Assembly: GCA_020720525.1 (NCBI GenBank)
Contig: DYON01000145.1
Span: 1 to 6,697 of the forward strand
Direction: 5' to 3'
Source of the DNA: Acetofilamentum sp.
Lineage (GTDB): Bacteria > Bacteroidota > Bacteroidia > Bacteroidales > DTU049
DNA length: 6,697 bases
Every line of letters begins with the position of its first letter. Position 1 is the first letter of the stretch. Of this stretch, positions 1 through 6,562 are shown piece by piece. The position numbers and the translations under genes were made by a program. The notes beneath the pieces were generated by a model. That model did not search any database and was not told where the DNA came from. It saw only the letters and a program-made list of their open reading frames with translations.

Positions 1-48
1 CGGGTGTAAGTAGAAAGATTTTAAAGTTCATCAAGTTGAAAGTTGTAG

Positions 49-69
49 AGACGTTGCACTGCAACATCT
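49..69. repeat. Short palindromic intergenic repeat
   Basis: AGACGTTGCA (49-58) and TGCAACATCT (60-69) are inverted copies with 9 of 10 positions pairing around a single C. The core GAGACGTTGCA/TGCAAC resembles a palindromic motif I associate with intergenic repeats in Bacteroidota and cyanobacteria; that family link is from memory and needs a genome-wide count. No function can be assigned. Confidence 0.5.
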
Positions 70-202
70 GATTTAAGGTGTGGCAAATGTAGAGAGGGGG
101 TTTCAAAAGTCGCGCTTAGGCACAAGCAGAACATTTCACCGTCCTTGTGCTCCATTGGCAATATGATTCGGACTATGACATGAAATTGTTGTGTTTGTGC
201 TT

Positions 203-279
203 GTTACGATGCTTCCATGTTCCAGCGGTTTTTAAACAAGAAATCTAAATAAACCACTGGAACGCTGGAATGTTGTAAC
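203..279. repeat. Long imperfect inverted repeat (hairpin-forming)
   Basis: Three blocks pair in order: GTTAC (203-207) with GTAAC (275-279), TTCCA (213-217) with TGGAA (266-270), and GTTCCAGCGGTTT (219-231) with AAACCACTGGAAC (251-263, 12 of 13 paired). The loop is about 19 nt and AT-rich. The right arm also carries a tandem CTGGAAC/GCTGGAA. The arms are too diverged for an active insertion sequence and there is no T tract on either strand. A MITE or REP-like remnant is the best guess; a structured RNA is possible. Confidence 0.5.
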
Positions 280-363
280 GCATTTTGTTGTTTTGAGGCG
301 GCCTCTAAAAACCCACAGGGCTATTGTATTTGCAATTTCAGGTGAGTATTTTCTGTGTGCATG

Positions 364-394
364 TTGACTTTTTGTCGAAAAAATTGTATATTTG
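364..394 (+). promoter_or_regulatory. Bacteroidota-type promoter for the secreted-protein gene
   Basis: TATATTTG at 387-394 is an exact match to the TAnnTTTG -7 element of Bacteroidota housekeeping promoters. TTG at 364-366 lies 20 bp upstream, the spacing expected for the -33 element. Transcription would then begin near base 400, leaving a leader of roughly 80 nt before the ATG at 481. A second TTG at 372-374 is too close to serve. Confidence 0.65.
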
Positions 395-406
395 TGAAAA
401 AATAAC

Positions 407-481
407 ATGAGAAATTTTTATTTGTTAGTAGAAAGTTGTGGACAATATCTAGCTGTTGATAAAATGGTAATTCTTCATTAA
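407..481 (+). CDS. Possible 24-codon leader ORF with stop overlapping the next start
   Basis: An ATG at 407 opens a frame of 24 codons, MRNFYLLVESCGQYLAVDKM followed by VILH, ending with TAA at 479-481. The stop shares its last A with the ATG of the secreted-protein gene (TAATG), the geometry used in termination-reinitiation. It lies wholly inside the predicted leader of the promoter at 364-394. There is no signal peptide, repeated regulatory codon or known motif. In AT-rich DNA an open frame of this length is not rare, so this may be chance; codon-level conservation would decide it. Confidence 0.25.
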   Translation: MRNFYLLVESCGQYLAVDKMVILH

Positions 482-2352
482 TGAAAAACAAAAGCATTGT
501 ATTTGCTTTGTTTTTAACACTGATTGCGCAGAAAATTTCTGCGCAATCAGATTATTTTTACCGTTTATGCCCAGAGCTTGATACCGTTCAATCAAATGGG
601 TATGGACTTCACTACGATTCTAGTGGCTATTTTCTACTTTATTCGTCGCTAAATGACACAAACCAATGGGTTTGGGGCAGCAGTATTGCTCGCTATGATA
701 ATTCAAATAATCTTTTATGGAAACAAAATTATAGTGCAAGTTCTGCAGGAAACATTATCAGGAGCAAGCTTTTAGTAACAGCCGATAGTCAATTTGTGTT
801 TTGTGGTGATACCTTTGATAGCATTGGAAAAGGGTTTTTTGTGAAGACAGATTATTCAGGGAACCCAACATTTATTCGAACCTATGGAGGCAATTATAGA
901 TACTTTTTTTCGCAAATAATTGAGACATCCGACTCTGGATTAATGATTGTTGGATCAACAGATTCGTTAGCTACCAATTCTAACTTTCCTTACAACCTAT
1001 TTGTAATGAAAACTGATGAAATGGGAAACAGGATTTGGGACACCGTAATCAAATACAATAGCTGTTATTCAACAGGAAGTTCAATTTGTTCTATTAATAA
1101 TAAAATTTATATTGTTACAGCACATAGTTACTCAACATCCTATGCATTCAATCGAGGTGCTCTCATTTGCATTACTGAAGATGGTCAGATTGTTATGAAT
1201 AAGACAATAAGCCCTGGTTTTTATGGCGGATTTTTGTTTTCAATTAACCCTACAAGCCAAGGAACATTAATGATCGGGGGATCAGCTGATGACTATTATT
1301 GGCCAAACGACGGGTCATTGTTTGGAGAATCTGGCTATGGATATTGTTTTATTGGTGAATACGATACTTTGGGAAATGCCATCTGGACAAAAAAGTATTT
1401 TGTCCCCAATTTTGTTCAGCGAGTAATGTCAATAAAAGAAGTTTCGGGTGGTTACATAGCATGCGGTGGTACGGGTTGGGATTGGTTTTATAGCGAAGAC
1501 TCTCTGTATTCGGCACCTAGCTATTCCATTGAGGATGTTTTCATTATGAAAATCACCGAAATTGGAGATAGCCTTTGGATGAGGCTTTTTAGAAAACAAG
1601 ACGGGCGCTACAACAGAAATAAAGACTGGGCGGATCAAGACATTGTTTCTCAGAATATGGAGATTTATCCGAATGGTGATATATTATTAACTGGTCAGTT
1701 TTTTCCAATTTCCTCTGTTTCGCAAGATTGGCTACCATACGCCTGGGTTCTAAAAACCGACAGCAATGGCTGTGGTAAGCCCGGCTTGCCCTATGGTTTG
1801 TGGCGCGAAGAATTGCCCTACAATGCCGACAGCAGCATTGTGCACCTTACTTGGCAAGACGATGACACAACCAATATTTGGCATCATGTACAGGGCTCTA
1901 AAGACGGGCAATGGTATTTTTGGGAACTAACGCCACGCATGCTTACAACCAAAGAATTTTTCGATACCGTTCCTAAATACCACAATTATTGCTACCGTGT
2001 ATTTGGTTTAGATAGCACTTGGGCGCGCACTTGCGAAAGTACCGAAATTTGCATCACCACTGGCATTAACGAATATGCTACCGAAACGGGTTTGCTGGCG
2101 GTATATCCCAATCCGGCCAATGATATCATCAATTGTGTGCTGCCTGATAATGTTGAATACGATTTGTTTGTTTTTGATGCATTGGGATCAATTGTCTATC
2201 CTTCGGCGGAGTTTATCCAGCGCAACGCAGGGCTCAGGATTACAACGGAGGTAAATGTTGTTCAATTAAATATCAGCAACCTTCCACCCGGCATCTATTT
2301 CATTGAAGCGTGCGGCGAAAATATTTTGCGTGGGAAGTTTGTGAAGGAGTAA
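481..2352 (+). CDS. Secreted beta-propeller-like protein with T9SS type A sorting domain
   Basis: The 623-residue product begins with a Sec signal peptide: lysines at 2 and 4, hydrophobic core 6-16, likely cleavage at ISA|Q near residue 21. Residues about 25-430 hold six or seven degenerate repeats of the type 'hydrophobic-x-K-T-D-x-x-G-N-x-x-W', for example at 69-84, 119-136, 172-191, 227-243, 289-306, 353-371 and 420-430, preceded by strands such as GLMIVGS and GDILLTGQ. This pattern suggests a beta-propeller. Residues about 450-525 look Fn3-like (VHLTW, then YCYRVFGLD). Residues 539-623 match the T9SS type A C-terminal sorting domain: VYPNPANDII, a DALG segment, LPPGIYFIEA and a final GKFVKE. 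The protein should therefore cross the inner membrane by Sec and the outer membrane by T9SS, ending on the surface or outside. No catalytic motif is visible, so an adhesive or binding role is only a guess. The ATG at 481 is supported by the signal peptide right behind it. Codon style changes near residue 430. Confidence 0.85.
   Translation: MKNKSIVFALFLTLIAQKISAQSDYFYRLCPELDTVQSNGYGLHYDSSGYFLLYSSLNDTNQWVWGSSIARYDNSNNLLWKQNYSASSAGNIIRSKLLVTADSQFVFCGDTFDSIGKGFFVKTDYSGNPTFIRTYGGNYRYFFSQIIETSDSGLMIVGSTDSLATNSNFPYNLFVMKTDEMGNRIWDTVIKYNSCYSTGSSICSINNKIYIVTAHSYSTSYAFNRGALICITEDGQIVMNKTISPGFYGGFLFSINPTSQGTLMIGGSADDYYWPNDGSLFGESGYGYCFIGEYDTLGNAIWTKKYFVPNFVQRVMSIKEVSGGYIACGGTGWDWFYSEDSLYSAPSYSIEDVFIMKITEIGDSLWMRLFRKQDGRYNRNKDWADQDIVSQNMEIYPNGDILLTGQFFPISSVSQDWLPYAWVLKTDSNGCGKPGLPYGLWREELPYNADSSIVHLTWQDDDTTNIWHHVQGSKDGQWYFWELTPRMLTTKEFFDTVPKYHNYCYRVFGLDSTWARTCESTEICITTGINEYATETGLLAVYPNPANDIINCVLPDNVEYDLFVFDALGSIVYPSAEFIQRNAGLRITTEVNVVQLNISNLPPGIYFIEACGENILRGKFVKE
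520..550. repeat. Perfect 15+15 bp palindrome inside signal-peptide codons
   Basis: CTGATTGCGCAGAAA (520-534) is the exact reverse complement of TTTCTGCGCAATCAG (536-550), with one A between. The dyad covers codons 14-23 of the secreted protein (L-I-A-Q-K-I-S-A-Q-S), starting 39 nt after the first base of the ATG. As RNA it could form a 14 bp stem with a three-base loop and a GC-rich middle. The pairing is seen directly; its role (attenuator, operator, or scar of template switching) is unknown. Confidence 0.9.
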
Positions 2353-2378
2353 TCAATCTCAATTAGCCCACATCAAAC

Positions 2379-3032
2379 CTACAATTCAATAATTCCTTCG
2401 CGAATGGCATATTTGATTATATCGGCAAGCGAATTCAACCCCAGTTTTTTCATGATATTTTCTTTGTGGGTTTCTACCGTTCGCGGACTGATGAAAAGTT
2501 TTTCGGCAATTTCTTTGTAGCTCATTCCTTCGGCAAAGCCCTTTAGAACCTCCTCTTCGCGATCGCTGAGCAAGTTGTTGGTTTTCTCGTTTTCTTCCCC
2601 TTTTAGCTGTTTGCGAATGTAGCTTTTGTATAGAATTTCGCCAACACTCAAGCTATAAAACTGCTCGCCTGCAGCCACCGAAAGCAAGGCTTGTTTTAGT
2701 TCATGCAAAGTTGCATCTTTCGACACATAGCCCATCACTCCCTTTGCGATGGCATCGAGCACCGTTTTCTCGTCCATATAGCCCGAAAAAATAAGCACAC
2801 TCACTTCTGCCCTTTGCTCACGGATGCTTTCGGCCAACTCAATTCCGCTTAAACCGGGCATTTGTACATCGATAACAGCAATATCGACTGGATTTTTGGG
2901 CAACAATTTCAAAAACTCCTCAGCAGAAGAAGCTTCGAAAACGCATTCAAAATCGGCAACAGCCAAACACATAGCCCTAATTCCATCGCGCACAATGGCA
3001 TGATCGTCGGCTATGGCAATTCTGATTTTCAT
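2379..3032 (-). CDS. NarL/LuxR-family response regulator
   Basis: This 217-residue protein has the full two-domain NarL layout. The receiver domain (about 1-120) shows the acidic pair D9-D10, the phospho-acceptor D55 in AVIDVQMPG, S83 and K105 in GYVSKDA. The LuxR-type helix-turn-helix (about 154-217) shows LSDREEEVLKGFAEGMSYKE, then IAEKLFISPRTVETHKENIM. Phosphorylation at D55 should control DNA binding. The reading frame is open upstream to an ATG at 3113, but that would add 27 residues inside the kinase gene. I chose the ATG at 3032 because MKIRIAIADDH is the canonical receiver beginning and because it gives TGA-A-ATG after the kinase stop, a one-base gap that suggests translational coupling. 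The upstream kinase is the obvious partner. Target genes cannot be told from the sequence. Confidence 0.93.
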   Translation of the reverse strand: MKIRIAIADDHAIVRDGIRAMCLAVADFECVFEASSAEEFLKLLPKNPVDIAVIDVQMPGLSGIELAESIREQRAEVSVLIFSGYMDEKTVLDAIAKGVMGYVSKDATLHELKQALLSVAAGEQFYSLSVGEILYKSYIRKQLKGEENEKTNNLLSDREEEVLKGFAEGMSYKEIAEKLFISPRTVETHKENIMKKLGLNSLADIIKYAIREGIIEL

Positions 3033-3033
3033 T

Positions 3034-4785
3034 TCAGGAGTCTTTATGCAAAGGTAACGATAATCGGAATGTACTTCCCTTTTCGGAACTTTCGAGTAGC
3101 GAAATTTCGCCATTCATTTTCAGCATCAACTCCGACGAAATAAATAGACCGAAACCAGTGCCTTTTGCCGAGTTTCCAACAGCATCCGAGGCTATTCGCT
3201 GAAACAATCCCGATTTTACATTGTCGGGAACACCAGGCCCTTGGTCGGTTATATCGATGTAAACCGAATTTTGCTGTGCATTTACTTCAATACTAATGGT
3301 CAAATTTTCTAGGGTAAACTTAAGTGCATTCGACATTAAGTTGCGAAGAACAATATGCAACAAATTGGTATCGGCAATAACAAAAACGCCTGAATTGGTA
3401 TGAAACAATATCTCAATTTGCTTTTCCGATGCGGTGCTACGGCAATCGTCCAAAGCATTGTTGATACATTCAGCAACATCGCATTTTTCTAAATTCAAAT
3501 TCATTCCTCCTTGCTGACTAAGCGACCATTGAAGCAAACCACGCAACATCAAATGCAAATTGGAAGCTGTTTTGTCTATTTCAATCAGATAGCGCTTTAT
3601 TTCTTCGGGTTTCAAATGATCGATAGCCATCGACAACGAAGATGTGATGCGGCTAAACGAGGAAATGGGCGAGCGCAAATCGTGCGAAATAATCGCAAAC
3701 AACTTATCTTTATACGCGTTGATATCTTCGAGTTGTTTGTTTTTATCGTCGAGCAGCAAATTGATTTTTTTTCGCGCTCTGTACCGATACACGAAGAAAA
3801 TAGCTGCAACAATCAGCACCAAAAGTAGCAGAAGCAAAATATTGCGAGAGTTGCGAAACGTGTTGAGTTTTTGTTCCTTCGAAAGTAAATCTACTTTTTG
3901 CTCCTGAATTTTTCGTTCCTTTTCGGCTGTTTGATAGCGAGTTTCGACCTCCATTAGCGCTTGTTCTTTTTGCTGATTGAAAATGGAGTCTTTGTAGCGA
4001 ATGTATTCGAGTTGATTTCGATACGCATTTTGCCAATCGCCAAGCATTGCATAAGTCTCGCTCAGATTTCGGTACCCTTGGCGCAGCTGATTGATGAGCC
4101 CGTTGCTGTCGGCCACCGAAATGCCATTTTGAACAAACTCCAAAGCTTTCTGGTGATTGCCCTGCGCATTGAAAAGCGCTCCCAGATTGATGAGCATAAA
4201 CGATTCGGCATCGCTATTGCCAGCCATTTGATAATACAAAAGCGATTTTTCGGCATAAAAGGCCACCGAATCGAAATTCTGCGCAACATAAAACATGGAA
4301 GCATATCCATTATAAACATCGGCGAGCCCTGGATAATAGTTTTTTTCAAGAAAAATAGAAACAGCTTTTTCGAAATTCATATCTGCTTTGGTCATAGAGC
4401 CCTCGTCAACGTCAATCATTCCAATTTTGTAGTATTGATCGGCAATATTAAGGGTATCTGGCAAACTCAGATACAGATTGAGTGCTTTCTGATAATGCAA
4501 ACGCGCTTTGGTTAAATTGCCAATTCTATAATAATCGGTTGCAATTCCGTTATACGCCTTGGCTTCGAGCCTTTTATCCAGCTGGCACTCGGCCATCGAT
4601 AGTGCTCCCAAATCGTATTGCAACGCTTTGTCGTACGAACCAAGTTTGCGCTCAATGGCAGCTTGTTCAATAAGACTATCGCCAAAAACTGAGGTTTGAC
4701 CTTTGGCATTGCTACACCAATTGAGCATCATCAGCATAGCCAACGCTATCCAATAAATACTCCGCAAATGCAACTTTTGGCTCAA
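3034..4785 (-). CDS. TPR-containing membrane sensor histidine kinase (TTG start)
   Basis: The 583-residue protein has, in order: a signal peptide (K4, R8, hydrophobic 10-22, likely cleavage NAKG|Q near 29); about six TPR-like helical pairs (roughly 37-69, 72-106, 112-146, 153-187, 192-226, 232-262), which should lie in the periplasm; a charged coiled coil (about 265-310); one membrane segment (about 315-334); a second short coil (340-360); a HisKA dimerisation domain with H368 in FAIISHDLRSPISSF; and a HATPase domain with the N box N482/N486, DQGPG (514-518), LFQRI and KGTGFGLF (541-548). All catalytic boxes are present, so it should autophosphorylate and pass phosphate to D55 of the regulator encoded one base downstream. 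No ligand-binding domain other than the TPRs is visible, so the signal is unknown. No ATG exists between the in-frame stop just upstream and codon 17, which lies within the signal-peptide core. I therefore take TTG at 4785 as the start; TTG at 4773 or ATT at 4788 are alternatives. Confidence 0.93.
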   Translation of the reverse strand: MSQKLHLRSIYWIALAMLMMLNWCSNAKGQTSVFGDSLIEQAAIERKLGSYDKALQYDLGALSMAECQLDKRLEAKAYNGIATDYYRIGNLTKARLHYQKALNLYLSLPDTLNIADQYYKIGMIDVDEGSMTKADMNFEKAVSIFLEKNYYPGLADVYNGYASMFYVAQNFDSVAFYAEKSLLYYQMAGNSDAESFMLINLGALFNAQGNHQKALEFVQNGISVADSNGLINQLRQGYRNLSETYAMLGDWQNAYRNQLEYIRYKDSIFNQQKEQALMEVETRYQTAEKERKIQEQKVDLLSKEQKLNTFRNSRNILLLLLLVLIVAAIFFVYRYRARKKINLLLDDKNKQLEDINAYKDKLFAIISHDLRSPISSFSRITSSLSMAIDHLKPEEIKRYLIEIDKTASNLHLMLRGLLQWSLSQQGGMNLNLEKCDVAECINNALDDCRSTASEKQIEILFHTNSGVFVIADTNLLHIVLRNLMSNALKFTLENLTISIEVNAQQNSVYIDITDQGPGVPDNVKSGLFQRIASDAVGNSAKGTGFGLFISSELMLKMNGEISLLESSEKGSTFRLSLPLHKDS

Positions 4786-4882
4786 AATGATTTATTTTGG
4801 TGAACAAATATAGAAAAAAATCGAAAATATTCGGTGTGCGACGATTGAATCGATTGATGCTGGCTTTTCTTTCTAACCTAAA
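4786..4882. promoter_or_regulatory. Divergent intergenic region with a small dyad
   Basis: These 97 bases separate the kinase start from the divergent membrane-protein gene. They hold the kinase promoter and, at 4842-4857, two direct copies of CGATTGA (4842-4848 and 4851-4857) that create the palindrome AATCGATT (4848-4855). This could be a binding site for a regulator acting on either gene, but the motif is short and may be chance. No -7 box for the plus-strand gene is seen within this stretch. Confidence 0.35.
4805..4812 (-). promoter_or_regulatory. -7 promoter element for the kinase-regulator operon
   Basis: On the minus strand, 4812 to 4805 reads TATATTTG, an exact TAnnTTTG element and identical to the box before the secreted-protein gene. 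Transcription would begin near 4799, about 14 nt before the TTG start at 4785. No good TTG -33 element sits 19-21 bp upstream, so the promoter may be weak or helped by an activator. Confidence 0.5.
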
Positions 4883-6487
4883 ATGAATGAATTCAGCAAC
4901 AATCCAAGCAATTTTTTAGCAAAATCCATTATCTTTGGCGTAAATATGTTGGCCAAAAAAAATGAATATTATCGCATTCGCCAATTTTTCCTCATAGCTT
5001 ATTTAGTTATGGGTTTTGGTTCTATTGTGTTTTCGCAATATGAGCTTAGCCCCGATTCGATTTCTTACTATGGCATTGCTCAAAAATATGCACAATTCAA
5101 CTTTGCCGATGCAGTAAACGCTTACTGGAGTCCTTTGGTGTCGTGGCTGCTGGTTCCTTTTTTGTGGCTCAAAATTCCAATATTAATTGCTGCTCGTATT
5201 GTAATGGTCATTATCGGACTTTTTATTATGTATTTTTTCGAAAAAATAGTACGACTATATGCAAAATATAAATCCATTTATATTGGAGCAATGGTAAGCG
5301 CAACAGCCTTTACTGTAACATATTCTTCGATTTTCTTTTCTGCCGACACCTTAATCGTTCTCTTTTCACTCATTCTTTTTTATAAAACGTATAGATGGGA
5401 AAGCAATAATCGATATGCAATGGTTGTTGGAGCAATTGGGGTGCTTTTGTATTACTCCAAAGCCTATGGTTTGCCGTTTTTTATGTTAGTTTTTACACTG
5501 CTAACATTGCAAAGGATTTTTATTTCTGAAAGGAAGGCAGGTTTACGTATTTTAAGAACTTATTTGATAAGTGTTTTTGTGTTTCTACTCGGAGTTGGAA
5601 TATGGGTTGGCATTCTTAGTATGAGCTACGGATATTTTACATTTGGTACATCTGCCAAGTACAATCATAGTATATCGAAAGAAGAAGGCTGCAGGCATCC
5701 TATGTCGTATATGGGACTTATTGCACCACCCAACCGTATTGCTACGTCGGCTTGGGAAGATGTTAGCTCTATACAACTAGACGACTGGAGTGCCTTTGAG
5801 TCGGAAGAAAATATGAGTTTTCAGCTCAATCTTATTCGAGGGAATACGATGAGAGTATGGGGGTTTTTGAAACATTTTTCCGTTTTGTCCGCTATCATTA
5901 TATTCCTTTCTGGACTTATTTTGGTTCAAAGAAAAAAACGGCTCATTGAGCATGAACTAAGTCGAATATTCATTATGGGAGTGTCAATAATTAGTGGATA
6001 TTTACTTGTTTTGGTCGAAATTCGATATGTTTGGTTGCTTGCGTATTTATTGATTTTTGCAACTATTTTTATTTTTAATGAGTTTTTCGATTATTTCAAA
6101 CCAAATAAGTGGGTTAAAATGATAACAGGCCTGCTGTTTGTAGTTTTGTTTATCAAAGGTCTGTATTACGATCTTGAAAAGCACATTTTCGCCGATTTGA
6201 AGTATAGCAGTATCTCCAAAGAAATTCCCGTTATTCCCATTGGTTCGCGCATTGCAACAGTTGGCGATTTGGTAGGGTGCATGAATATTTCATTTTTAAA
6301 CAATTACCAATGCTACGGCGATGTGCTTCCTATAAATGATTCCATTGCCGAAGCTCAACTTGAACAATTTGAGATTGAGTACCTCTTTTTTTGGAAGCCC
6401 TTCCCGAATAAAAGCTACATGAAAAATTTTAGCGCCTTTTCCGATACAATCAATCAAGAGCTTGTGGTGTTAAAGAGGTTGCAATAG
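4883..6487 (+). CDS. Multi-pass membrane glycosyltransferase-like protein (GT-C / family 39 type)
   Basis: The product is 534 residues with about ten to twelve hydrophobic segments (roughly 35-51, 84-118, 133-167, 176-210, 225-246, 331-348, 362-398, 410-426). The layout fits the GT-C superfamily, which moves sugars from polyprenyl-phosphate carriers on the outer face of the inner membrane. After the first membrane segment comes a loop with SPDSISYYGIAQKY (D58), where family 39 and ArnT-like enzymes place a catalytic acidic residue, followed by YWSPLVSWLLVP. Other family-like marks are FFSADTLI (151-158) and EIRYVW (379-384). Residues about 247-330 form a large extracytoplasmic loop, and the C-terminal 105 residues a soluble tail. 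Donor and acceptor cannot be predicted, and no other envelope-sugar gene is near. The ATG at 4883 gives the longest form; ATG at 4946 (residue 22) removes a poorly structured extension and still keeps every membrane segment. Confidence 0.7.
   Translation: MNEFSNNPSNFLAKSIIFGVNMLAKKNEYYRIRQFFLIAYLVMGFGSIVFSQYELSPDSISYYGIAQKYAQFNFADAVNAYWSPLVSWLLVPFLWLKIPILIAARIVMVIIGLFIMYFFEKIVRLYAKYKSIYIGAMVSATAFTVTYSSIFFSADTLIVLFSLILFYKTYRWESNNRYAMVVGAIGVLLYYSKAYGLPFFMLVFTLLTLQRIFISERKAGLRILRTYLISVFVFLLGVGIWVGILSMSYGYFTFGTSAKYNHSISKEEGCRHPMSYMGLIAPPNRIATSAWEDVSSIQLDDWSAFESEENMSFQLNLIRGNTMRVWGFLKHFSVLSAIIIFLSGLILVQRKKRLIEHELSRIFIMGVSIISGYLLVLVEIRYVWLLAYLLIFATIFIFNEFFDYFKPNKWVKMITGLLFVVLFIKGLYYDLEKHIFADLKYSSISKEIPVIPIGSRIATVGDLVGCMNISFLNNYQCYGDVLPINDSIAEAQLEQFEIEYLFFWKPFPNKSYMKNFSAFSDTINQELVVLKRLQ
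4930..4937 (+). promoter_or_regulatory. Possible -7 element supporting the internal start at 4946
   Basis: TATCTTTG matches TAnnTTTG and ends 8 bases before the ATG at 4946. If used, transcription would start at about 4941-4944 and the message would have almost no leader. There is no clear TTG at the -33 position, so this may be a chance match within codons 16-19 of the long form. Confidence 0.3.
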
Positions 6488-6562
6488 CCCAAATCATTTA
6501 TTTCCATTTGTCTCAAATAAACTCTATTCCAACTTCAATTGAGTAGAAAAACGCAATCCAAG

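Larger units (their letters stand above)
1..480. other. Non-coding upstream region with inverted repeats and a promoter
   Basis: No convincing protein-coding gene or recognisable RNA gene is visible here, apart from a possible 24-codon leader ORF at the right end. The stretch contains several imperfect dyads (49-69, 120-150 with 7 bp arms GCACAAG/CTTGTGC, 203-279, and GAGGC-G-GCCTC at 295-305). The last 120 bases hold a Bacteroidota-type promoter and an AT-rich leader for the gene at 481. None of the dyads is followed by a clear T tract, so I do not call a terminator for whatever lies upstream. The density of dyads fits decayed intergenic repeat elements, but that is inference. Confidence 0.6.

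Noticed and set aside
13..30. Lipoprotein signal for the kinase (cysteine at residue 24)
   Set aside because: The residues before the cysteine are LNW, which does not fit a lipobox; the NAKG|Q site fits ordinary signal peptidase cleavage. These positions are kinase residues 21-30, roughly 4725-4696 in the window.
295..305. GAGGC-G-GCCTC dyad as a terminator of an upstream gene
   Set aside because: The usable stem is only four base pairs once a loop is allowed, and no T tract follows on either strand.
1..480. CRISPR array, tRNA or riboswitch in the upstream region
   Set aside because: No regularly spaced direct repeats, no cloverleaf, and no recognisable aptamer core were seen.
2343..2399. 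GAAGGA/TCCTTC inverted arms as a bidirectional terminator between the convergent genes
   Set aside because: Arms are only 6 bp with a 45-base loop, both fall within coding sequence, and there is no T tract.
3033..3113. N-terminal extension of the response regulator to the ATG at 3113
   Set aside because: It would overlap the kinase C terminus by about 80 bases and add residues not seen before a receiver domain. The ATG at 3032 gives the canonical MKIRIAIADDH start one base after the kinase stop.
3511..4036. Several 60-105 codon frames on both strands inside the kinase gene
   Set aside because: They overlap the well-supported membrane and HisKA coding region in other frames and show no protein-like features.
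3961..4515. 184-codon open frame on the plus strand
   Set aside because: It lies entirely antisense to the TPR region of the kinase, has no domain or promoter, and its composition follows from the opposite strand's codons.
6497..6521. TTTATTT/AAATAAA hairpin after the membrane-protein stop as a terminator
   Set aside because: The stem is all A and T, the loop is 11 bases, and no T run follows; such dyads are frequent in AT-rich DNA.
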